From Rhizobium sp. BK376 (GTDB lineage Bacteria > Pseudomonadota > Alphaproteobacteria > Rhizobiales > Rhizobiaceae): 64,000 nt of DNA. The notes under the pieces were generated by a model. The model had not been told where the DNA came from and did no database searches. It saw only the letters and a program-made list of their open reading frames with translations. The translations under genes and the position numbers were made by a program. The DNA lies in assembly GCF_004341625.1 (NCBI RefSeq), contig NZ_SLZG01000002.1, positions 434,001-498,000 of the forward strand, in the 5' to 3' direction. Every line of letters begins with the position of its first letter. Within the stretch, counting starts at the first letter, position 1. Below are positions 9,294-18,378 of the stretch, one piece after another.

Positions 9294-10286
9294 TCACCCA
9301 ATCTTCACCAATTTGCCTTCCTTCACCGACTGCACCGCCGCATCGGCCAGCCGCAGGGCTGCGAGACCGTCGGCGCCCGAGGGCGTGATCTTGCCGCCCT
9401 TTTCGATCGCGGCGATGAAGCTGGCGATCTCGTTGGCATAGGCTTCGGTGTAGCGGGTCATGAAGAAATCGTGCAGCGGCGGGCGGGTATAGCCGTCGCC
9501 GTTGGCGATCTCGATGGAGACGGGGCGCTGGTTTTCGGCCGCAACCATGCCCTTGGAACCGTGGATCTCGATGCGCTGGTCGTAGCCGTAGGTGGCGCGG
9601 CGCGAGTTGGAGATCATTGCTTGCTTGCCTGATGCCGTCTGCAGCAGCACGGAGATGCTGTCATAGTCGCCGGCTTCGCCGATCGCCTTGTCGACGAGGA
9701 CGGCGGCGGTCGCGGACACGGCAACCGGCTCTTCGCCAAGAAGGAAGCGGGCCATATCGAAATCATGGATGGTCATGTCGCGGAAGATGCCACCGGAGCG
9801 CTTGATATAGTCGACTGGGGGAGCACCGGGATCGCGGGAGGTGATCGTCACCATCTCGACCGCGCCGATACGGCCATCGTCAATCGCCTTGCGCACGGCC
9901 ATGAAATGCGGATCGAAGCGGCGGTTGAAGCCGACCATCAGCTTGGCCTTGGTCTCGTCGACGACCTTGATGCAGGCCTGGACGCGGGCGACGTCGAGAT
10001 CGATCGGCTTCTCGCAGAAGATCGCCTTGCCTGCGCGGGCGAAGCGCTCGATCAGGTCGGCGTGGGTATCGGTCGGCGTGCAGATGACAACGGCATCGAT
10101 GTCCTTTGCTGCCTCGATCGCCTCGATGGTGCGCACTTCGCAACCATAGGCGGAGGCGATGGCCTCAGCTGCTGCCGGAAACGCATCGGCGACAGCGACG
10201 AGCTTCGCATTTGCGTCGCTGCTCACGGCTTTCGCATGCACCTTGCCGATGCGGCCGGCGCCGAGCAGACCAAATCTTACAGTCAT
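9294..10286 (-). CDS. iolG: Inositol 2-dehydrogenase
   Basis: Gfo/Idh/MocA oxidoreductase, 330 residues, oxidising myo-inositol to scyllo-inosose with NAD+. The N-terminal Rossmann motif is GLLGAGRIGKVHA (residues 6-18). The EKP motif (FCEKPIDLD, near residue 95) and a substrate-domain DMTIHDFDMARF (near residue 170), with the catalytic Asp/His pair, match inositol dehydrogenases. The ATG at 10286 has GGGAGG 8 nt upstream. It stands alone with its own terminator, as idhA does in some rhizobia, and has an IolR-type site upstream. Other inositol isomers are possible substrates. Confidence 0.9.
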   Translation of the reverse strand: MTVRFGLLGAGRIGKVHAKAVSSDANAKLVAVADAFPAAAEAIASAYGCEVRTIEAIEAAKDIDAVVICTPTDTHADLIERFARAGKAIFCEKPIDLDVARVQACIKVVDETKAKLMVGFNRRFDPHFMAVRKAIDDGRIGAVEMVTITSRDPGAPPVDYIKRSGGIFRDMTIHDFDMARFLLGEEPVAVSATAAVLVDKAIGEAGDYDSISVLLQTASGKQAMISNSRRATYGYDQRIEIHGSKGMVAAENQRPVSIEIANGDGYTRPPLHDFFMTRYTEAYANEIASFIAAIEKGGKITPSGADGLAALRLADAAVQSVKEGKLVKIG

Positions 10287-10333
10287 GTCATCCTCCCAAT
10301 TTCGGAATAAACGAACCGAATAATAAATATTCT

Positions 10334-10347
10334 GGAATTTTCATTCC
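10334..10347. promoter_or_regulatory. IolR-type operator upstream of iolG
   Basis: The sequence ggaattttcattcc is GGAA-N6-TTCC, with the palindrome extending one base each side (T...A). This matches the site reported for the rhizobial inositol repressor IolR, an RpiR-family regulator. It lies 48 nt before the iolG start in an AT-rich stretch, where a promoter is expected. No iolR gene is in the window. Confidence 0.65.
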
Positions 10348-10441
10348 ATTTTCAGCCGGCGGCGTCAAGCCGCCCGACTTTCACATTCTTGAAATTCAGC
10401 TTAAAGACATCGCACCCGGAGATTAAGAGTACCATGCGCAC

Positions 10442-10714
10442 ATGCAGTTGATCGACCCGAACCATCCCTTTTACAAGCCCCTCTGGCGCCGCGTCCTGAT
10501 TGTCGCGATCTGCCTTGGCTGGGCGGTCATCGAGGCATCGACCAGAGAGCCGTTCTGGGCGATCCTCGTCGGTGCCGTCGGTATTTACGCAGCCTGGATG
10601 CTGCTGTTGAATTTCGATCCGAAACCACCGGAGTCGGCCAGCGAGCCTGCGGTCGCCGACGATGAGGATGACGACGGCGAAAACGCAGGCAACAGCGAAA
10701 AGCGTGACGGCTAG
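10442..10714 (+). CDS. Small conserved membrane protein
   Basis: Ninety residues with two hydrophobic segments (VLIVAICLGWAVIEA near 18-32, and FWAILVGAVGIYAAWMLLL near 38-56), then an acidic cytoplasmic tail rich in Asp, Glu and Ser. No catalytic motif is visible and no function can be assigned. Its TAG stop lies in a CTAG palindrome that also provides the TAG stop of the convergent GNAT gene. Confidence 0.7.
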   Translation: MQLIDPNHPFYKPLWRRVLIVAICLGWAVIEASTREPFWAILVGAVGIYAAWMLLLNFDPKPPESASEPAVADDEDDDGENAGNSEKRDG

Positions 10715-11211
10715 CCGAAATCGATCCGCATCAATATTTCGTCGTAATAGGTATCCGCAACCTTCAGCGCCTCGGTATCGACAGCCCATTGGCTGAAACC
10801 CATCGACTGATAGAGGCGGATGGCGGCAAGGTTGGAGGAAACGACGCTCAGCCGCAGCGAGCGGCACATGGTCTTTCCCTCCGCCATCGCGTCGGCAAGC
10901 AGGCTTTTCGCAAGGCCGGTTCCTCTTGCCTGCTGGCGCACATACATGCCCCAGATCGATGCGGTATGGCGGATCTTTGCGGGGTTCGAGCGCGCAAGGC
11001 CGATCACGCCGGCGAGCCTCTCGTCAGAGTCGAAGCCGCCGAAGATGACGCCTCGCCCGATTCGCCCGGCAATCTCTTCCGGAGACAGGCGCTCCTCCTC
11101 TTCCAGCGATGCGCCGAACGCTTCCGGATGCAGCCGCAGTCCTTCCAGTCGGATGTCACGGAAAGCGACGTGATCTTCGGGCTGCAGGCGACGAATATGA
11201 AATTGCGGCAT
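10711..11211 (-). CDS. GNAT family N-acetyltransferase
   Basis: Small acyl-CoA-dependent acetyltransferase of 166 residues. Motif A is RQQARGTGLAKSLLADAM (about 93-110), with the Q/RxxGxG/A loop that binds acetyl-CoA. Before it is a beta strand (ASIWGMYV), and later the motif B segment NLAAIRLYQSMGFSQW. The substrate cannot be read. It converges on the small membrane protein gene with a 4-bp shared end. Confidence 0.85.
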   Translation of the reverse strand: MPQFHIRRLQPEDHVAFRDIRLEGLRLHPEAFGASLEEEERLSPEEIAGRIGRGVIFGGFDSDERLAGVIGLARSNPAKIRHTASIWGMYVRQQARGTGLAKSLLADAMAEGKTMCRSLRLSVVSSNLAAIRLYQSMGFSQWAVDTEALKVADTYYDEILMRIDFG

Positions 11212-11308
11212 GACGAGAGTTCCGGTGACGGCGATAGTCGGTGATAAGGGCAGTCGGCACGATAGTACGAAAATTAGCCTGGGCCAGAGGTTGATGATGC
11301 AGAGTCAG

Positions 11309-11851
11309 CTACCGCCGCAGCCTTGCGGCTTTCGCCAGGCGTCGCATTGCTTCATCGATCAAGAGATTGGCAATCTTCATGCGGATCGTCGCATTGTCCC
11401 GAAAGGGCAGGGCAACGCCGTCAGGGTGGTTTGTCTTGGCGAAGGCGCGGCGCTTGTCGCTCAGGCTGTGCATCGTGTCCCCGGAGGAAATCGATAGTTC
11501 CGCCGCAATCTGCTCGGGCCGCACTCGCGTCAGATGTTGCGGCATGACCGGTGGTTCCGGCACGACCGGTTCCGGTTTTACGGTCACAGTCTTGGTGTTT
11601 GCCGCAGAGTCTCCGCCTGTCGCTGCTTCTTCTTTAAAGCTTGCGAAGGGCCCGTCGGATCCCAGGTTGTCGACATAGGCCTGATCCGGCCGGGCAGACG
11701 GCACGGACACGCCTTCAAGAACGGTCGAGGCGAAACCTGTATTGAGGCCGTGAATGCGATGCGCACTTGGCTCGGCGCTTTTGGGAGTCTCTTCCTCTTC
11801 CGCGTCGAGGCGATCGAGAACCGATTGGAATACGGATTGTCCGAACAGCAT
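11309..11851 (-). CDS. Conserved hypothetical protein with J-domain-like C terminus
   Basis: Start at ATG 11851: GGAG lies 6 nt upstream, while the longer frame to 11872 lacks an SD. The product has 180 residues. The N-terminal half is Pro/Ser/Glu-rich and likely disordered. The last 65 residues look helical and contain KRRAFAKTNHPDGV, with an HPD tripeptide preceded by a basic helix as in DnaJ-type J domains, then MKIANLLIDEAMRRLA. It lies just downstream of the LysR gene on the same strand. A co-chaperone-like role is only suggested by HPD. Confidence 0.65.
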   Translation of the reverse strand: MLFGQSVFQSVLDRLDAEEEETPKSAEPSAHRIHGLNTGFASTVLEGVSVPSARPDQAYVDNLGSDGPFASFKEEAATGGDSAANTKTVTVKPEPVVPEPPVMPQHLTRVRPEQIAAELSISSGDTMHSLSDKRRAFAKTNHPDGVALPFRDNATIRMKIANLLIDEAMRRLAKAARLRR

Positions 11852-11902
11852 GCTTTTCTCCAGGGTGCACAAGCATGCATCGCGAAGATGGTCCCGGGCT
11901 GG

Positions 11903-12910
11903 TCAGGTCATTATCAAGGTGCGGCTGTCCTCAAGAATCATGTCGTGCAGCAGGCGAGCGCTTGGCGGCATCGCCCGTTCGCGGGCAGTGATCAAGCTGA
12001 AGGGCTTCACGTCGATATCGAAGTCGATCGGCAGGATGCAGGCCTCACCCGCCTGAGAACTTTGGCCACAGATGAACTGCGCCATATCAAGCGCGATGGG
12101 AGCGATGGCGTCCGTCTTGCAGACGACCGCAAGCGTCAGGAGCAGGGACGAGGTGTTGACCGTATTCTCAGGCAGCGGCACGCCAGCTGTGATGAATATG
12201 TCCTCGAGCTTCCGCCGCAGCAGCGTGCCCGGCGGCTGGAAGACCCAGTCATGGCCGGACAGGTCCTGCAGGCTTGCAACACCCTTCTTCAGGAGGGGAT
12301 GGCCGTTGCGGACGATCAGGCAGGCCTTTTCGATGCCGATTTCATGGGCCGCGAACAGCCGCGGATTGAGCTCATCTGGAATGCGGCCGATGATGAAGTC
12401 ATGGCGGGCGGCGAGCAATTCGCGGGCAAGCACATTGCTCGTCTCGACCTGTATGTTGATCTCGATGCCCGGATAGGCCTGCGTCACGCGCTGGATCGCG
12501 GGGACGACGAGGCTCATCGCCGGGGCGGTGACGGCGCCGATATAGACCGACCCGCCCTTGCCGGTTCTAAGCTCACCGATCTCACGGGAAGCCTCGCGCA
12601 GCTCCAGCAGGATCTTGCGTGCCCGTTTGGCAAGAGCAGACCCAAAAGAGGTCAAGACGACGCCTCTTGCGACCCTCTCGTAGAGGGGAATTTTCACAAT
12701 CGATTCCATTTCCGATAACATCCGCGAAGCGGCGGGCTGGGAGATGTTCAGAGCCTCCGCAGCGGCCGAAATCTGCCCATGATCTTCGATAGTGACGATC
12801 ATACGCAGGTGATTCAGCTTCAAACCGGCTCGCAAAAGCGAGTCGTCGCGAAAATTATCTGTGTGAATTTCTGTACCATCACGGGAATAATCGTAAAGAA
12901 TTTTCTCCAT
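11903..12910 (-). CDS. gbpR: LysR-type regulator, GbpR-like (control of chvE)
   Basis: A LysR family protein of 335 residues. The helix-turn-helix (GQISAAAEALNISQPAASRM) is at about residues 45-64, after an unusually long 30-residue N-terminal extension. The effector domain follows (GAVTAPAMSLVVPAIQR and onward). It is divergent from chvE, the position of gbpR in Agrobacterium, where GbpR activates chvE in the presence of arabinose, fucose or galactose and represses it otherwise. An AGGAGG occurs about 15 nt before the ATG, farther than ideal, so the exact start is uncertain. The name rests on synteny and general similarity. Confidence 0.8.
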   Translation of the reverse strand: MEKILYDYSRDGTEIHTDNFRDDSLLRAGLKLNHLRMIVTIEDHGQISAAAEALNISQPAASRMLSEMESIVKIPLYERVARGVVLTSFGSALAKRARKILLELREASREIGELRTGKGGSVYIGAVTAPAMSLVVPAIQRVTQAYPGIEINIQVETSNVLARELLAARHDFIIGRIPDELNPRLFAAHEIGIEKACLIVRNGHPLLKKGVASLQDLSGHDWVFQPPGTLLRRKLEDIFITAGVPLPENTVNTSSLLLTLAVVCKTDAIAPIALDMAQFICGQSSQAGEACILPIDFDIDVKPFSLITARERAMPPSARLLHDMILEDSRTLIMT

Positions 12911-13182
12911 AGTTGTAAAAATCAGCCTCCTGATGGCAAAAAGTACTATTTTTTAACGTTATACCAAAGATGATATATGAGACGCCATCTATTCTATTTG
13001 ACAGTTATACGAATCCATACGAGTTTGCCCCTCGTGCGCTGGGTCAGCCGCTCAACATGCGTGAGATCGTGGAGGAGACGTACTTCGTTTCTCACAATTA
13101 GAAGTAACATCCATTCTACGGAACCTGCCACAGTTTCGTGGCGGGCATTGCCCGCCGATTTATTTAACAGAGGGAGAGAGAG
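12911..13182. promoter_or_regulatory. Divergent gbpR-chvE control region with chvE leader hairpin
   Basis: This 272-bp AT-rich gap must hold both promoters and the GbpR site. A perfect 7-bp stem GGCGGGC-att-GCCCGCC lies at 13140-13156, in the chvE 5' leader about 27 nt before the ATG and just ahead of the purine-rich SD (AGAGGGAGAGAGAG). No LysR site could be fixed with confidence. In Agrobacterium, chvE is a target of the small RNA AbcR1; whether that applies here is inference. Confidence 0.55.
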
Positions 13183-14247
13183 ATGAAATCCATTATCTCG
13201 TTGATGGCGGCCGCCGCTCTTGGCGTCGCTTCTTTCGTGGCTCCGGCCTTGGCCGCAGACAAGGGGACCGTTGGTATCGCCATGCCGACGAAGTCTTCGG
13301 CTCGCTGGATCGATGACGGCAACAACATCGTCAAGCAGCTTCAGGCAGCTGGTTACAGCACCGACCTGCAGTATGGCGACGACGACATTCCGAACCAGCT
13401 GTCGCAGATCGAAAACATGGTCACCAAGGGTGCCAAGGTTCTCGTTATTGCTGCTATCGACGGCACGACGCTTTCGGACGTTCTCCAGAAGGCTCATGAC
13501 GCTGGCATCAAGGTTATCGCTTACGACCGCCTGATCCGCGACTCCGGCAACGTCGACTACTACGCCACGTTCGACAACTTCCAGGTTGGCGTTCTCCAGG
13601 CTGGTACGATCGTCGACGGCCTCGGCCTCAAGGACGGCAAGGGCCCGTTCAACATCGAACTCTTCGGCGGTTCGCCGGACGACAACAACGCCTTCTTCTT
13701 CTATGACGGCGCTATGTCGGTTCTGCAGCCCTACATCGACAGCGGCAAGCTGGTCGTAAAGTCGGGCCAGATGGGCATGGACAAGGTCGGTACGCTGCGT
13801 TGGGACCCGGCAACGGCCCAGGCTCGCATGGACAACCTTCTCTCCGCTTACTACACGGACGCTCATGTTGACGCCGTTCTGTCGCCTTACGACGGCCTGT
13901 CGATCGGCATCATCTCCTCGCTCAAGGGCGTTGGCTATGGCTCCGGCAACCTGAAGCTCCCGATCGTTTCCGGTCAGGACTCGGAAATCCCGTCGATCAA
14001 GTCGATCATTGCCGGCGAACAGTATTCCTCGATCTTCAAGGATACCCGCGATCTCGCGAAGGTAACCGTTGGCATGGTCAACGCGCTGATGACGGGCGGC
14101 ACGCCTGAAGTCAACGACACCAAGACCTACGACAACGGTGTCAAGGTTGTTCCGTCCTACCTGCTGAAGCCGGTCGTTGTAACCAAGGACAACTATTCCA
14201 AGGTTCTTATCGACAGCGGCTACTACAAGGCCGACCAGCTGAAGTAA
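13183..14247 (+). CDS. chvE: Periplasmic multiple-sugar-binding receptor ChvE
   Basis: Sugar-binding protein, 354 residues, with a signal peptide ending PALAADKG (cleavage near residue 24). Landmarks are [68 protein letters not shown] and [14 protein letters not shown]. In Agrobacterium, ChvE binds arabinose, galactose, glucose and xylose, feeds the GguAB transporter and touches the VirA sensor. Its location (gbpR upstream, gguABC downstream) supports orthology. A hairpin with a T-rich tail follows, probably keeping ChvE above the level of the transporter. Confidence 0.95.
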   Translation: MKSIISLMAAAALGVASFVAPALAADKGTVGIAMPTKSSARWIDDGNNIVKQLQAAGYSTDLQYGDDDIPNQLSQIENMVTKGAKVLVIAAIDGTTLSDVLQKAHDAGIKVIAYDRLIRDSGNVDYYATFDNFQVGVLQAGTIVDGLGLKDGKGPFNIELFGGSPDDNNAFFFYDGAMSVLQPYIDSGKLVVKSGQMGMDKVGTLRWDPATAQARMDNLLSAYYTDAHVDAVLSPYDGLSIGIISSLKGVGYGSGNLKLPIVSGQDSEIPSIKSIIAGEQYSSIFKDTRDLAKVTVGMVNALMTGGTPEVNDTKTYDNGVKVVPSYLLKPVVVTKDNYSKVLIDSGYYKADQLK

Positions 14248-14264
14248 TTTAAATCGCGTCGCCG

Positions 14265-14299
14265 GGACCCGCCATTGGCGGGTTCCGGTTATTATTTTA
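14265..14299 (+). terminator. Leaky terminator/attenuator between chvE and gguA
   Basis: GGACCCGCC-att-GGCGGGTTCC (14265-14286) forms a 9-bp stem with one bulged T, followed by ggttattatttt. It lies within an operon, so partial termination with higher chvE expression is the natural reading; this is inference. Confidence 0.65.
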
Positions 14300-14344
14300 T
14301 GATCGCCGGGTCTCGTTTCGGTCGTCGGCGTTGGGTTTTCGACT

Positions 14345-15880
14345 ATGGAAAATATAATCCTGGAAATGCGGAATATCACCAAGACGTTCCCGGGCGTGAA
14401 GGCGCTCTCGAACGTGAACCTCAAGGTTCAGAAGGGTGAAATTCATGCGTTGGTGGGCGAGAACGGCGCCGGTAAATCGACGCTGATGAAAGTCCTCTCC
14501 GGCGTTTATCCGGCAGGAAGCTACGAAGGCGACATCGTCTATGAAGGTGACGTCCGCAACTTCAAGGTCCTGAAGGACAGTGAAGAAATCGGCATCGTCA
14601 TCATTCATCAGGAGCTGGCGCTCGTTCCGCAGCTTTCGATCGCTGAAAATATCTTTCTCGGCAACGAGGTCGCCTCCAACGGGATCATCCGCTGGGACGA
14701 GGCTTTTGCCAAGGCGAAGGAGCTCCTGACCAAGGTCGGGCTCAAGGAATCCCCGGAAACGCTCGTGACCGACATTGGCGTCGGCAAGCAGCAGCTGGTG
14801 GAAATCGCCAAGGCCTTCTCCAAGAGCGTCAAGCTGCTGATCCTCGATGAGCCGACCGCCTCGCTCAACGAGAAGGATTCCGACGCGTTGCTCAACCTCC
14901 TGATGGAGTTCCGCAACCAGGGCCTGACCTCGATCATCATCACCCACAAGCTGAACGAAGTGCGCAAGGTTGCCGACCATATCACGGTGCTGCGCGACGG
15001 CATGACGGTCGACACGCTCGACTGTCACACCCAGGAAATCAGCGAAGACATCATCATCAAGAACATGGTGGGCCGCGAACTGGCCGATCGTTATCCGCCG
15101 CGCTCCGTGCCGATCGGCGAGACGATCCTCGAGGTCAAGAACTGGAACGCCTTCCACCAGCAGCACCGCGATCGCCAGGTCCTGCACGACATCAACATCA
15201 ACGTCCGCAAGGGCGAAGTCGTCGGCATTGCCGGCCTGATGGGCGCCGGGCGTACCGAGTTCGCCATGAGCGTCTTCGGTCGGTCCTACGGCCACAAGAT
15301 CAGCGGCGAAGTCCTGATGGACGGCAAGGCGGTCGATGTCAGTACGGTGCGCAGGGCGATCGACGCCGGTCTCGCCTATGTGACGGAAGACCGCAAGGTG
15401 CTCGGCCTCGTGCTCAACGATAACATCGTCCATAACACGACCCTCGCCAATCTGCAGGGCGTCTCGCGGGCGACCGTGATCGACAGTTTCGAGGAAGCGC
15501 GCGTCGCGACCGACTATCGCTCCAAGCTGCGCATCCGCAGCTCGGGCATCTTCCAGGAGGCGGTGAACCTCTCGGGTGGCAACCAGCAGAAGGTGGTTCT
15601 GTCCAAGTGGCTGTTCTCCAATCCGGATCTGCTGATCCTCGACGAACCCACGCGCGGCATTGATGTCGGCGCGAAATACGAAATCTATTCCATCATCAAC
15701 CAGCTTGCCGCCGACGGAAAGGGCGTTCTGATGATCTCATCGGAAATGCCCGAACTGCTGGGCACATGCGATCGTATTTACGTCATGAATGAAGGGCGTA
15801 TCGTTGCAGAGCTGCCGAAAGAGCAGGCGAGCCAGGAAACCATCATGCGCGCTATCATGCGCTCAGGGGAGAAGAAGTAA
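14345..15880 (+). CDS. gguA: Sugar ABC transporter ATP-binding protein GguA
   Basis: Cytoplasmic double-domain ABC ATPase, 511 residues. The first domain has Walker [10 protein letters not shown] (about 39-47), signature [12 protein letters not shown] and Walker [11 protein letters not shown]. The second has the degenerate Walker [10 protein letters not shown] usual for this family (about 298-306), signature LSGGNQQKV and Walker [11 protein letters not shown]. It powers import of ChvE-bound sugars with GguB. Its TAA overlaps the gguB ATG (TAATG), so the two are translationally coupled. Confidence 0.94.
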   Translation: MENIILEMRNITKTFPGVKALSNVNLKVQKGEIHALVGENGAGKSTLMKVLSGVYPAGSYEGDIVYEGDVRNFKVLKDSEEIGIVIIHQELALVPQLSIAENIFLGNEVASNGIIRWDEAFAKAKELLTKVGLKESPETLVTDIGVGKQQLVEIAKAFSKSVKLLILDEPTASLNEKDSDALLNLLMEFRNQGLTSIIITHKLNEVRKVADHITVLRDGMTVDTLDCHTQEISEDIIIKNMVGRELADRYPPRSVPIGETILEVKNWNAFHQQHRDRQVLHDININVRKGEVVGIAGLMGAGRTEFAMSVFGRSYGHKISGEVLMDGKAVDVSTVRRAIDAGLAYVTEDRKVLGLVLNDNIVHNTTLANLQGVSRATVIDSFEEARVATDYRSKLRIRSSGIFQEAVNLSGGNQQKVVLSKWLFSNPDLLILDEPTRGIDVGAKYEIYSIINQLAADGKGVLMISSEMPELLGTCDRIYVMNEGRIVAELPKEQASQETIMRAIMRSGEKK

Positions 15881-17190
15881 TGACGCCGATCAACCAACCC
15901 GTCACCGAGGAAGGCAACGTCGTTTCCGTTTTTGACTTTATTCGCGGCAATATTCGCGAATACGGCATGTTGATCGCTCTCGTTGCGATCATGGTCTTTT
16001 TCCAGATCTATACGGGCGGCATTCTCTTCAAGCCGGTCAATCTGACCAACCTCGTGCTGCAGAACTCGTTCATCGTCATCATGGCACTCGGCATGCTGCT
16101 CGTCATCGTGGCAGGTCATATCGACCTTTCGGTCGGATCGATCGTCGCCTTCGTCGGCGGGGTGTCGGCCATCATGACGGTCAGCTGGCATATGAACTAT
16201 GTCGTGGCCGGCATTCTGTGTCTCATCATCGGCGGCATAATCGGCGCGGCCCAGGGCTACTGGATCGCCTATCACCGCATTCCGTCGTTCATCGTGACGC
16301 TTGCCGGCATGCTGGTCTTCCGCGGTCTGACGCTCTTCGTCCTCGGTGGCAAGAACATCGGTCCGTTCCCGCCGGACTTCCAGGTACTCAGCACCGGCTT
16401 CATCCCCGACTTCCTGTCCTTCCTTGGCCCTTGGTCGTTCAGCGGTCCGTGGCTCCAGATCAACTCATTCCTGTTCGACTTCGATAAGATGACGGCGGCG
16501 CCGATCGACGTCCAGCTCGTGACCGCGACGTGGACGATCAACAACATTGCCGCGCTCGTCCTCGGCATCATCGGTGCAGCTGCATTGGTCTACAGCGCTG
16601 CTCGCCGCCGTGCGACGAAGATGGCGCATGGCTCGGATGTCGAGCCTGCGAGCTTCTTCGTTGTGCAGAACGCCATCATGGCGTTCGTCATCGTCTTCCT
16701 GGCGTTCCAGCTCTCGACCTACAAGGGGCTGCCGAACGTTCTGGTCGTCATGCTCGTTCTCATCGGCTTCTATGCCTTCATCACCCGCCGTACGACGATC
16801 GGCCGCCGCATCTATGCGATGGGCGGCAACGCCAAGGCGACGAAGCTGTCGGGTATCAACATCGAGCGCCTCAGCTTCTACACCTTCGTCAACATGGGCG
16901 TCCTTGCCGGTCTCGCCGGCATGATCGTCGCGGCCCGCCTCAACTCGGCCACCCCGAAGGCCGGCGTCGGCAACGAGCTTGACGTCATCGCGGCCTGCTT
17001 CATCGGCGGCGCCTCGGCTTCGGGCGGCGTCGGCAAGATCACCGGAGCGGTCATCGGCGCGTTCATCATGGGCGTCATGAACAACGGCATGTCGATCGTC
17101 GGCCTTGGCATCGACTTCCAGCAGATGGTCAAGGGCCTCGTGCTCTTGGCCGCCGTGTTCTTCGACGTCTACAACAAGAACAAGGGTTGA
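15880..17190 (+). CDS. gguB: Sugar ABC transporter permease GguB
   Basis: Polytopic permease, 436 residues, of the CUT2/xylose-type family. It contains GHIDLSVGSIVAFVGG after the early helices, an extended central insert (about residues 160-205, reaching FDFDKMTAAPID), and the C-terminal GGASASGGVGKITGAVIGAF. It forms the membrane channel for ChvE-delivered sugars. Translation starts within the gguA stop codon. A strong GC hairpin follows before gguC. Confidence 0.94.
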   Translation: MTPINQPVTEEGNVVSVFDFIRGNIREYGMLIALVAIMVFFQIYTGGILFKPVNLTNLVLQNSFIVIMALGMLLVIVAGHIDLSVGSIVAFVGGVSAIMTVSWHMNYVVAGILCLIIGGIIGAAQGYWIAYHRIPSFIVTLAGMLVFRGLTLFVLGGKNIGPFPPDFQVLSTGFIPDFLSFLGPWSFSGPWLQINSFLFDFDKMTAAPIDVQLVTATWTINNIAALVLGIIGAAALVYSAARRRATKMAHGSDVEPASFFVVQNAIMAFVIVFLAFQLSTYKGLPNVLVVMLVLIGFYAFITRRTTIGRRIYAMGGNAKATKLSGINIERLSFYTFVNMGVLAGLAGMIVAARLNSATPKAGVGNELDVIAACFIGGASASGGVGKITGAVIGAFIMGVMNNGMSIVGLGIDFQQMVKGLVLLAAVFFDVYNKNKG

Positions 17191-17240
17191 TCGCATCTAG
17201 CGATCACCCACCGGATTTTGCATTCAGGCGCATGACCAAT

Positions 17241-17259
17241 CCGGCCCCATCGGGGCCGG
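17241..17259 (+). promoter_or_regulatory. Intercistronic hairpin gguB-gguC
   Basis: CCGGCCCC-atc-GGGGCCGG, a perfect 8-bp GC stem without a T-tract. It is more likely an mRNA-stabilising or processing element than a terminator. Confidence 0.55.
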
Positions 17260-17309
17260 AGTTGCGGAGCTTAGCCCCCGTATGGCGCCTTACATAAAGG
17301 AAGAAAGCC

Positions 17310-18308
17310 ATGCTCATTTCCCAGATCAAGGGCTCGAACGGCGAGATCATCGTTGCGGTACGCGACGAAGCCGGCAAGGCCGCCAAGGCCGTCAATAAAG
17401 CCGCCAGTGTCTACGCGCTCGCAATGGAAGCCGCCGATAGCGGCAAGTCGCTGGTATCGGTCATCGAGGCGCATGGTCTCGGCGAGGCGATCGATCTCGA
17501 CAAGGCCTATGCCGCCGGACGTTTTCTGCCGCCGATCACGCATCCGGATGCCGCGCACCTGCATTTGACCGGTACGGGCCTGACGCATCTCGGCTCTGCT
17601 GCGACCCGCGACTCCATGCACAAGAAGACGACGGAAGCGGCCGAAGAGACGCTGACGGACTCCATGAAGATGTTCAAGATGGGCATCGAGGGCGGCAAGC
17701 CGGCCGTTGGCCAAAAGGGCGTTCAGCCCGAGTGGTTCTACAAGGGCAACGGCTATGGCGCAGCCGCACCGGGTGCAGCGCTCGTCTCGCCCTCTTTCGC
17801 GCTTGATGGCGGCGAAGAGCCCGAGATGGCCGGCATCTATGTCATCGCCAAGGACGGCACGCCGTTCCGCATCGGCTTTGCGCTGTCGAACGAGTTCTCC
17901 GATCACGTGACCGAACGGATCAACTATCTCTATCTCGCCCATTCCAAGCTGCGTCCGGCAAGCTTCGGCCCGGAAATCCGTATCGGCGTGGCGCCGGAAG
18001 ACATCCGCGGCACGTCGCGGATCAAGCGCGGCGACAAGGTGATCTTCGAAAAGCCCTTCCTGTCGGGCGAGGCGAACATGTCGCACACGTTCGCCAACCT
18101 CGAATACCACCACTTCAAATACGGTCTCTTCCGCGTTCCCGGCGACGTCCATGTTCACATGTTTGGCACGGCAACGCTCTCCTTCGCTGAAGGCATCAAG
18201 CCGGAAGCGGGCGACGTGTTCGAGATCGAAGTGGCCGAATTCGGCCTGCCGTTGCGCAATCCGCTGGCTGTTGCTGCGGAAGAAGACGTGGCGGTCCGCC
18301 AGCTCTGA
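17310..18308 (+). CDS. gguC: GguC/AraD1-family protein, probable 2-keto-3-deoxy-pentonate dehydratase (FAH fold)
   Basis: 332 residues. The C-terminal half reads like the fumarylacetoacetate-hydrolase superfamily: EWFYKGNG, then acidic residues in GGEEPEMAGIYV that could bind a divalent metal, IGFALSNEFSDH, and SKLRPASFGPEI. GguC historically lacks a defined role. Related FAH-fold enzymes dehydrate 2-keto-3-deoxy-arabonate or -xylonate to 2-oxoglutarate semialdehyde. The next two genes here encode the enzymes before and after that step, so this function is the best inference. GguC is not a transporter subunit. Confidence 0.85.
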   Translation: MLISQIKGSNGEIIVAVRDEAGKAAKAVNKAASVYALAMEAADSGKSLVSVIEAHGLGEAIDLDKAYAAGRFLPPITHPDAAHLHLTGTGLTHLGSAATRDSMHKKTTEAAEETLTDSMKMFKMGIEGGKPAVGQKGVQPEWFYKGNGYGAAAPGAALVSPSFALDGGEEPEMAGIYVIAKDGTPFRIGFALSNEFSDHVTERINYLYLAHSKLRPASFGPEIRIGVAPEDIRGTSRIKRGDKVIFEKPFLSGEANMSHTFANLEYHHFKYGLFRVPGDVHVHMFGTATLSFAEGIKPEAGDVFEIEVAEFGLPLRNPLAVAAEEDVAVRQL

Positions 18309-18317
18309 TGCCAGAAG

Positions 18318-18341
18318 TCCGGCCGCGAGGAGGTGGCCGGA
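18318..18341 (+). promoter_or_regulatory. Intercistronic hairpin gguC-aldehyde dehydrogenase
   Basis: TCCGGCC (18318-18324) pairs with GGCCGGA (18335-18341) around a 10-nt loop, followed by tgtttcttt. It could be a weak terminator or a stability stem. Confidence 0.5.
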
Positions 18342-18378
18342 TGTTTCTTTGAATGAACAAGAGGAGGCCTTGAAGCCT

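Noticed and set aside
12994..14424. 476-codon minus-strand frame opposite chvE
   Set aside because: chvE is unmistakable on the plus strand; the antisense frame also covers the promoter region and has no family features.
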